From Datura wrightii (Eukaryota; Streptophyta; Magnoliopsida; Solanales; Solanaceae), in contig JASDFA010000019.1 in the NCBI GenBank assembly GCA_035772735.1, positions 88,596,001 through 88,660,000 on the forward strand: 64,000 bases of DNA, given 5' to 3'. Both the position numbers and the translations under genes were made by a program. This document shows positions 56,424-64,000 of the stretch, piece by piece. Under the pieces are notes generated by a model. The model was not told where the DNA came from. It saw nothing but the letters and a program-made list of their open reading frames with translations, and searched no databases. The first letter of the stretch is position 1, and each line of letters begins with the position of its first letter.

Positions 56424-58065
56424 TGATAACTCTCAAACTCACACTCCTGATAAAATATGAAGAGAACATTGTCAGTAAAGAACCCAAAAAAGGTTGGGGT
56501 CGAACCCACAGGGAATATGGTATGAACTAGACTAATGCAGGTATTTAATCTTTTAGGTATGTTATCTCCAAATTGGGGGATTTATAGAAAAGAATTGTAA
56601 AACAAGAGTGAAAATCAGTTGTTGTTTATCAAGATTTGCAATTAACTAAGGTAAGTGTTCCTCATGGGTTCATAACTATTTGGGGTTTACACTCGTGATC
56701 TATCTCAATACTTACTTGTAGAACTGATAACTAGGGTTCATCCAAACGACTGGTTCGTCCCTATTTGATGACTATACTCAATCACCGGATTAGGTCTCAT
56801 GAGAAATTTCAATTTAACCGTTATCAATTTTTTCCAAATGAACTATCCTGCGTCCGCAACTCAAGTTATACAAGAATCATTAAAATCAACGCTTTGTTGT
56901 AATTCTCTTTTCCTAATCTCTATTTCTCTAGGTTCAAGAAAGTAAAGAATTTGGGAAAGTATTAACGTTGCACTTCATTAAGAAATGTTAAAGATGATGA
57001 AAATATTATACAAGCGTTTAGCATTGGTTTCAAATCACTTTTGTGTAACCCTATTTCGTTAATCCACCATAGTTCCCACAACCATAGTTATGCAGGTTTT
57101 AGCCTCTCATGATTGTGAGATTATGATTAGTATTCATAGACAAACACATAATTGAATACTTACAACGATGATTAAAAGAAAACCTGCTTTGAAAATTGCA
57201 ATAAAAGATGTTGAACAAATTCTAGAACAATTGAGAAAATCCAAGTTAAGGTCTCAAGAATTGCTCTCCAATATTATCAAAATTAATTACAAACTGATAA
57301 TGAACTTCCTCTAACTACTTCTCTAACGAATTTTGAATTAAAAAAAAGAAGTATTTATACAGATAATAAAATCCTTTTCCTAAGTTAACAGGGAAATACA
57401 AATCTGGTGTCGACATTACATACGACCCGTAACAGGATTGTATAGGTTTTGCCTTGTCTTGTACATCCCTTGGCTTCTGCAGAATTTGCTAAATGTTGGC
57501 CTCTGGTACGACTCATAACAAGATCCTACAAGTCATACAATCAAGTTGTGGTTCGATACTGAGAACTCTAGCATATTCTGAAGATTTATACGAATTTCTT
57601 GGTATGCCTCATGCCTTGCTCCTACGACTCATTACAGCTTGTCATAACATGAGATCTGCCAAGTCCAAAAAATGTCTAAAATTCTCCACGACTCCTAGTA
57701 CGGGTCGTAGGTAGATGCTAGGATCCATAATTGCTACCCGTATCAGGAGACTTCAACTGTGCAATTTTCTATGAAGTATTCTACGACTCAAGTTACGGCT
57801 CGTAGTGAGAGTCGTACTTTGCCTTTGCCTTGTACCAATCTTCTGGGATTTTCCATGAGCCTCAATATGGGTCATTTAATCTTGGTACGGCTTGTACTGA
57901 GATTAGTACTTGGCCTCTTTTCTGCAACTTTTGAACATTTTCACTCCAACACCTATTTTCCCTAAAAACAAAGTAAAAACACCTCATATCCATATAAACA
58001 CACCTAAGTCCATGCTATTTTCCTAGTTTTAAGAGTCAAAAGTGCTGTAAACTCACAACACATCA
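56424..58065 (-). repeat. 5' LTR of element E1
   Basis: Aligns with 46839-48506. On the minus strand it starts TGATGTGTTGTGAG at 58065 and ends CA at 56424. TATAAATAC is at 57351-57359, preceded upstream by the TACGACTC-type repeats. Confidence 0.87.
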
Positions 58066-58183
58066 CACTTCAACAATTATGATCTAAGAATAAGGGGTGA
58101 ATTCAATTTTCTAACAAGATTCCACAATATTCGACTCTAAATTGCACTAAAATTACACATCTAACACGTCCGAAGATTTTCAT
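58066..58183 (-). repeat. E2a LTR, remaining part beyond element E1
   Basis: Begins with the second CACTT and aligns with the E2b LTR from about 61127 to 61230, then homology stops near ACGTCC, so the U3 part with TATA and cassette is missing. Confidence 0.75.
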
Positions 58184-58470
58184 CATCATCTGAAGTAAAA
58201 CCAAGTTTGCAAACAAGTTTAGTTAAATTTATATTTATTGTTTTAGTAGTTCAATTATTTAAATCATTCCCCATTTCAACTTTGGTAGAACAGCAAAATA
58301 AAGAAGTAACCATAAATGATTAAACTGACAAGTCTTTGAGGGATCGATAAGCGAGACTTCCAGTCCTATATTACTTGATGACCACGTGAGCTTTCATGTG
58401 CTTGGGCGACATCATATATCCATCATTCGGAATAGTCATGATTATGACTCAAAAAAAATATAGACCTTCT
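58184..58470 (+). repeat. Fragment resembling the 3' end of a C-like Athila LTR, opposite orientation
   Basis: The order GGGATCGATA, CTATATTACTTG, TGACCACGTG, CATTCGGAATAG follows that of the C LTR end (29810-29885) at moderate similarity. No primer site follows. It separates the E2a LTR from E2b ORF2 sequence. Confidence 0.45.
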
Positions 58471-58746
58471 AATAGGTTCTAAGGAACTATCCACCAGAAA
58501 CGTACTGAAAACAAAAATCCGGGGGAACCCAAATAAAAATAAAACCTAAAAACATCACAAAAATACTATAAGCTTGCATGAATAAGTTATGTATCACAAA
58601 AAAATCTAGTCCTACCATGAACAAATTTAGCGATTAAGGCATACATGGTATAAGGAAGTTTACTTCTCCCACCCCACACATAGTCATTAACACTGTCTTA
58701 AATGCTAAAACAATAAAGCACAAGTAAAAAAAGGTGAAAGAAGAAC
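58471..58746 (-). other. 3' noncoding stretch after E2b ORF2
   Basis: On the minus strand it contains GACAGTGTTAATGAC and GTGTGGGGTGGGAG, matching the region after ORF2 in C. No ORF. Confidence 0.55.
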
Positions 58747-59961
58747 TCAGTGGGTGTAATCCTCGTCTTCTGTAGGGGCATAAGCAGCTTCCCTCATCTC
58801 TAAGTCATCTCCATCATCACCATCAGACTCCAAATCGGAGTCAACTCAAGCCTTCTCCTCATCAGTAGCATAGTCATCATCAAAGGGCTCCTCAAAACCT
58901 AGCCCAACTCTGCAGAGAGCTCTAGAATATTTTCTCAATGGGTAGTCCATATTTAGATGTTGTAGCTGCTCTTCCGTCACCTCGCTCATCCTTAGGTGCA
59001 GCATTTTAAGTCATAAGAACATTATCAATGTGCGCATTGCGCTCACTGATAGATAGCACACGACCATGTATATCCTCGGGCTCCTTTGTCTTTGTCACAT
59101 CTAGTCCCTTTTGTTCATACTGTTACCTATAATCAACCATCTCCTCATCAATATGATATTCTCTTAGAAATAGGGTCAAGAGACCCCTAAAACTAAATCT
59201 TTGTGGCCTTCTTTACCCTTGTCTCCTTAAAATTTCCTTGATTATCACCCCCAACATTTACTGGCCTCTCGATCATCAAAGCAAAGACAAGACAAACTCT
59301 CTCCCTAGTCACATGTGTCACATGCTTCTCAAGAACCAAGCAAGCACAAGCAATTTTCAACCATATTCTAGCCTCCTTACTCATGTGCTCGTAAGGAAAA
59401 GACACGTGATACCACCCGTACTGTTGGTGGAGGGCCCACCTTGCTATCGAATTCGGCCCGCTGAGAGTATGTCTAATCTCTCTATAAGGAGGTCTCAAGA
59501 TAAGGTCTTTCATCGATTATGGGTCAATATTAGGAGTATCAAGCAATCTATTCAAAGCAACAGGGGTAAAATTCACAATTTTCCCTCTAATCTTACTTGG
59601 TTAATTCTTTTTTTAGGTTCCTAATTTGCCAAAAATTTCCTCACTATATTTAAATTACATCCCCCCAAATCATTAAACATAAAATCCAACCCAAGAGTAT
59701 GTATTCTATCAACAATATGAGGAAATTCGGATGCTAAGCTATCTCTATCAATAAATAATTCATGAAAATTTTTTGATTCTTTTTTTTTATCTTTTAACCA
59801 CTTTTTACCTTTTTCCTCCATGACCCAACGGAGTCCATAACATTGTGGTGGTTGTTGTGGTATGCTAGCTTCCTCATTTTGTGCTTCTTGACCCATTCTT
59901 GACCATTAGTGCCATAGCTTGAAGAAGCCACATCATTTTCATTACTAGATTTTGGAGCCAT
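58747..59961 (-). pseudogene. Element E2b ORF2, plant transposon-associated protein
   Basis: Starts at ATG 59961 (MAPKSS) and ends with an acidic tail (APTEDEDYTH) at 58747. Core segments align with C ORF2: WVMEEKGKKWL near 59815, REIRHTLSGPNSIARW near 59460, KEARIWLKIACACLV near 59350 and TRERVCLVFALM near 59290. Several frameshifts and stops. Unlike E2a, no gag lies between the LTR and this ORF. Confidence 0.75.
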
Positions 59962-60324
59962 ATTTGGTAAAATCTTAAGACAAATGGAGTTTTTCTTAAT
60001 GATTTTGGTGAAGAAATTTGGAAGATTTTAGGAAGAAAATGAAGTTTTGGAGAGAAATTTTGAGAGAGATTAGGGTGTGTGGCACGAAGTGGATGAAAAT
60101 GGGAGGAAAACTTAGGTTTTTACACTTTAAAGTACTTCTTGGGTTGGTTTTACCCATTTTGACCGAAAAAATTTTGCCTGGCAAGCCCCCCAAAACATAT
60201 GCTCATATAAATATGCCTATCTGAGGTAATTGAAAAACATCTTTTATAAAGCACTTTGGCTATAGATATAATAGATGTTTAAAATCTCTGTGGCTAAAAA
60301 ATCTCTTTGAAAACTTGGAAGCTT
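59962..60324 (-). other. Leader between E2b LTR and ORF2
   Basis: No gag, no clear primer site. The ORF2-proximal part aligns with 43802-44020 of E2a and includes CTTTAAAGTG, a weak TATA-like string. The GC-rich cassette seen in E2a is missing. Confidence 0.55.
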
Positions 60325-61239
60325 TGATCACGCCCAAATTAGAGCTCTCAATAAAGTACAAAATAGTCGTTGTCAAATATAGTAATCCAACTAGGTTGGG
60401 ATCAATTCCATAGGGAATAGAGAAAAAATCATATGTTAATGATGAGTAAATCAATTGACAGTCAATATTTTGGAAGGGGGTCGCAAATAAAAGAAAAATT
60501 AATTTTCAACAGTGATTTTGTTATTATCAAATTAATGATACAAAATTAGAATTGTGTTTCCCTTGATTTTATAACGTAGTAGACTTATTTTATTAGTGAT
60601 CTATCCTGGTGAATTTTGTGTAAGACTGACGATTAAGTTCTTCTAGCGTCTTTTGACTTACATAGATGAATTTCACCTAAATCTGCTCAGACTTTAGGTG
60701 TGTATATTTTTTCCTCTCCATAAGTCTTGGATTAACTATTCTCGGTTAGAGCTCAAGTAAATTAGATGAAGGTTGGTAGCCTCAAATTTCCATTTTTATA
60801 CTCTTTTCCTAACTTCAACCTCTTTGGTCAAGCAAGTTGATGATATATGCACATTTCAATATTACCACTAAAACTCATTAAAACAAAGAGAATAACAACC
60901 CACTCAATCATTTTCCTACTTCCGTTAATCCATCATGGTTCCTACAACCCTAGCTTAAGAGGTTTAGCCGCTCATGTTTGAAGAAATATTAACATAAGAT
61001 TTATAAGAAGTGATAATGAAATACTTACAATAATGTGAAATTGTTTGATAAATCTCCAAAGCTAATTAGAATTATAAGAACTTGATGATTTCTTCCAACA
61101 CTAGTATGGAATAATGTGTTTCACACTTACAACAATTATGATCTAATAATAAGGGGTGAATTCAAGTTTCTAACAATATTCCACAATATTCGACTCTAAT
61201 TGCACTAAAATTGCACACCTAAGACGTCCTAAGAAGGGG

Positions 61240-61248
61240 TATATATAG
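61240..61248 (-). promoter_or_regulatory. TATA box of E2b LTR
   Basis: CTATATATA on the minus strand, about 65 bases downstream of the cassette. Confidence 0.6.
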
Positions 61249-61310
61249 TAGTAGATTAAAGTCTTCATCGTTCCTAATTGGATTAGGATTGGGTTTTGCA
61301 GTTTCTGTTC

Positions 61311-61437
61311 CTACGTGAACTTGGATTGGAATTTTGTAGATTTTGAGTCGGCCAACATTGGGCCGTGCCGCACCTCTCCATACATAGTTCTGCCTATGCA
61401 TCGCGTAGGCCTTTGCACAGGTGTGCCTGCATGATAC
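61311..61437 (-). promoter_or_regulatory. GC-rich palindromic cassette of E2b LTR
   Basis: Contains GCCTATGCATCGCGTAGGC, with a 5-bp inverted repeat GCCTA/TAGGC, and GGGCCGTGCC. The same position relative to TATA as in the other LTR families, but different words. Confidence 0.5.
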
Positions 61438-61583
61438 CATCTTCTATTATGCTTTGAAACTTGCTCCTTTTGAGTTTTTATTAGAAACTCTTGCTCTTTT
61501 AAGCCTCAACTAGTCCAAATTTGTCATTTGAATGACTGCAAATATCTAATCATGTGTGTTAGCTCTTTTTCATAATATCATAT

Positions 61584-64000
61584 TGTTACACCCCATAAAT
61601 TCTTGACATTTAGATGGCCTATTCACATGTTGGTTAAGAGTTTTAGAATGCCACACATGCTAGAAAAAGGCCCGGGGGAAGACTGGACAAGCGCCGCATC
61701 GAACCATCGCAAGAGGAGACCGGGCAGACCCCCTCCATGATGGCAACGTGCCACGGAGGTCGTCCCTCTGCAATGGCCAACGTGCCATGGAGGGGCTGTC
61801 CAGGTTCAAGAATATAAACCCCTCCACTTTGGTTTTGATTCATTTCATTATATAATTTCTAGCAAAAATAAAGGAAAATAGTAAGGGACAAAGGGTTTTG
61901 ATAAATATTCGTCCGATTACGCCGTCAAACGCAGTCCAAATTCAAATTAACCTCGGAAACCGAAGTATAAAGCTACAGAGAACATTCCTACGGAGTTAGT
62001 TTTGTGAAATTCGGCCGGCAAACCATCATCCTACCGAGCTAAGGTAAGTGGAATTTCTCCAAATTAGTGTCAATATACTCCTAGCCCTAAAGCGAGTATT
62101 TCTCCCTTCTGGACTTCCGAGAAATAGCGAGTTTTTGGCTGTTTTCCGATAAGTCAAAGTTTGGGCTATATATATATATATTCAAAGTAGTATTTTCTTC
62201 CGGAACATTGATAAATTTAGTTATAATTGCTACAACTGTGAATATAGTTGGAAGAAATAGCTGAATATTGGCCAAGTTACGCCAGTTAGCCGGAAAGCCG
62301 ACAACTGAGGTATGCGAAGCTAGTTTTTTCAGCAATTTAGTAATTCCAGTAGCGCAAACTAGTATAAATTCTAGTAAAAAGTTCTAGAAACAATGCAGCA
62401 TGCCCAGTATGTAATTTAGTAAAGTAGGTCAGGATATTATCGTGTTTAGCCAAAACTTAGTAAAGCAACATAAGTTCCCGTAAAGTATTTATGAAATAGA
62501 ATAGTAGCTTAAATATGAATTTTAGAAAGCATGTTAGAAATAGTAAATCATGTTTAACATGAAACTTAGCTATAAGGCATGATTCTCAACAGAAATATTA
62601 TATCTTGTTTCAGTATCAGATTCAGCACAGAATGAAAGAAATTATATATATACCATTATCAGTTTCAGCATGTATTATATATATACACATTACTATCACT
62701 AGTTTCAGCATGTATCGTACGCAGTTAGTATTATCAGTTGAGACTTGACTGTATTGTTTTGGGTTGGATTACTTAGCATCAATGATCGCCCCAGGGTTAA
62801 TAACTGTATCGACTCGTCCGCTAGAGGGAGAGGATACATTGCTCTACGGAGTGGCATGCCGTCCCCTAGGGGACGAAGATGGGATGCCAGTTTCCCCATA
62901 TTTTTCCTTGGTCGGCTTTTATATACCCCCATCGAGCGGGTACGCCCGGGGTGTTGATTTCAGGAATCATCCGAACTCAGGTACAGTTATAGTCAGGGGC
63001 TTAGCGGTCCCAAGTGCATACCCAGGGGACCGACAGGATGCTTATAGTTACTATGGGAGATGGGATGACCAGGGTAGGGGTATAGATTGCGTGTTGGTTG
63101 TACCTTCCGGCTTATGGGGGCTAGGTAAGGTTTATGTGTGCTATGCTATGTTATGTTATGCTATATTATGCCATGTTATGTTAGTTATGAATGGATATAA
63201 AGTAGAATTCCATGTTACCAGGTACGACTCCTACTCCTTTCAGCATAGTTGAGGAAAGTCTTAAACTCATACTTTCAGTCAATTACAGTCTATTTCTTTC
63301 TATTTCAGTTCTATCAGTTATACTGCTTGTCTTTAGTTGTTTTTTAGTTGTTGCTTTACATACACAGTACCAGCGGTACTGATGCCCGTTTTGGGCCGCT
63401 GCATTACTTACCTGCAAGTACTCATAGACAAGTAGTCGATCCCTCGTAAATCTAGCCAGTACACAGAGTCATCAGCTCTTGTCATCCGGAGCTAGACAGA
63501 TAGAGGTTTATTCTTTTTCTTTTGTTGTACATTATGGGTAGGCCGGGGCCCTGTCCCGACCATCTTATTAGTATTCTTAGAGGCTCTCAGATTGTATATT
63601 CCCTGTGGTTAGCTGTACCGGTCGTGTGAGGCTGTGTGTATGTTTTAGTCATTTATGATGGCCGTGTGGGGCCTTATTCAATTGGTAGTGGTGAACTTGT
63701 TGGTCACGTAGCCGTTTAGCACTTGTTTTCTTAATTCAGAAATAACTAGACAGCATGGTAGCCTTGTCGGCCCACATAGTTTCCCTATTGATTTAGTTGT
63801 TCTGGGTAGCTGTTGTTTGCTTACAGGTGGCTATAGGCCTAGTCGTCCGGAGGCTGTATTTACAGCCATTATATAGCCCGTCATTTTCTTGAATCCAGAG
63901 TTAGAGCCAGCCTGGCACCAGAAGTGTTTAGGCTCAGCTAGCCCAGCAGTCCAAGTCCTAATAGGGCACCAGGTGCCAGTCATGCCTCCCAAGGTGGGGC
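61584..64000 (+). repeat. LTR of element D (Tekay-type), runs to window edge
   Basis: Starts TGTTACACCCC and follows the whole layout of LTR A: cassette (61731-61795, CG words partly decayed), TATAAA (61813-61818), AAG|GTAAGT (62041-62049), the CTCTACGGAGTGGCATGCC region, and the final CCTCCCAAGGTGGGGC. The usual ATGACA end would fall about 4-6 bases beyond the window. Whether it is a solo LTR or the 5' LTR of an element continuing outside cannot be seen. Confidence 0.88.
61731..61795 (+). promoter_or_regulatory. Decayed palindromic cassette of LTR D
   Basis: CTCCATGATGGCAACGTGCC and CACGGAGG correspond to the A cassette with CG-to-CA/TG changes. AACGTGCCATGG repeats the GTGCCA core. Ends about 18 bases before TATAAA. 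Confidence 0.5.

Larger units (their letters stand above)
46839..58065 (-). mobile_element. Element E1: non-autonomous Athila-type element with ORF2, inserted in E2a LTR
   Basis: An 11.2-kb minus-strand element flanked by CACTT. Order on the minus strand: LTR, primer site, gag-protease, two hairpin motifs, palindromic repeats, ORF2, 3' region, LTR. No RT or integrase was found. In the first ~115 aligned bases the LTRs differ at about 15%, so it is much older than C. Confidence 0.88.
60325..61583 (-). repeat. E2b LTR (nearly complete)
   Basis: Aligns with both parts of the E2a LTR and additionally retains the U3 part: TATATATA box at 61240-61248 and GC-rich cassette at 61311-61437. The outer end is cut by or adjoins the LTR of element D at 61584. 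Confidence 0.8.

Overview
The window is 64 kb of plant repeat DNA with no host gene, tRNA, rRNA or CRISPR array that I can support. Nearly all of it is nested and broken Ty3/gypsy LTR retrotransposons from two lineages: chromodomain-bearing Tekay/Del-type elements (primer site for initiator tRNA-Met) and Athila-type elements (tRNA-Asp-type primer site). A rearranged endogenous pararetrovirus (Caulimoviridae) is also present. This mix suggests a eudicot with a large genome, and Solanaceae is my best guess. The species cannot be read from the sequence.

Layout. (1) 1-10271: element A, a young Tekay-type element with 2.58-kb LTRs that differ by about 1% (first 153 bp outside the window) and a nearly complete gag-pol with three stops and one frameshift. 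(2) 10272-14146: AT-rich DNA with an LTR fragment (11624-12022). (3) 14168-19086: pararetrovirus fragments arranged as a 3.2-kb near-perfect palindrome followed by a second inverted repeat, bounded on both sides by ATT trinucleotide tracts. (4) 19487-20486: AT-rich DNA ending in the 3' end of an unrelated LTR. (5) 20487-39235: element B, an older, degenerate Tekay-type element. Its 3' LTR is split by element C (28438-38380), a young Athila-type element with a 5-bp target duplication. (6) 39236-43235: element H, an old Tekay-like gag-pol fragment with a perfect ~200-bp tandem duplication. (7) 43236-61583, mostly minus strand: Athila-type elements E2a and E2b, with element E1 (46839-58065, target duplication CACTT) inserted in the E2a LTR. 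(8) 61584-64000: element D, one almost complete Tekay-type LTR.

How the parts work together. C, E1 and E2 are Athila relatives that keep gag, or gag plus protease, but show no reverse transcriptase, RNase H or integrase. Each carries instead a second ORF (ORF2) like the 'putative plant transposon protein' family. They would need enzymes from autonomous relatives.

The most interesting signal is regulatory. Directly upstream of the TATA box, each LTR family carries CG-containing short inverted repeats (CCGTGNCACGG in A, B, C and D; TACGANTCGTA in E1; GCCTA...TAGGC in E2). In C, E1 and E2a the same family-specific words occur again inside the element, between the protease-end hairpin motif and ORF2. 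In C this is followed by another TATA-like box. The ~60-bp cassette of C is about 80% identical to the cassette in the LTR of the unrelated Tekay element A. I infer a second, LTR-like internal promoter for ORF2, and possibly a co-evolving protein that binds the repeats.

Limits: all boundaries and identity values were read by eye. Lineage names rest on remembered family hallmarks, not on a database search.
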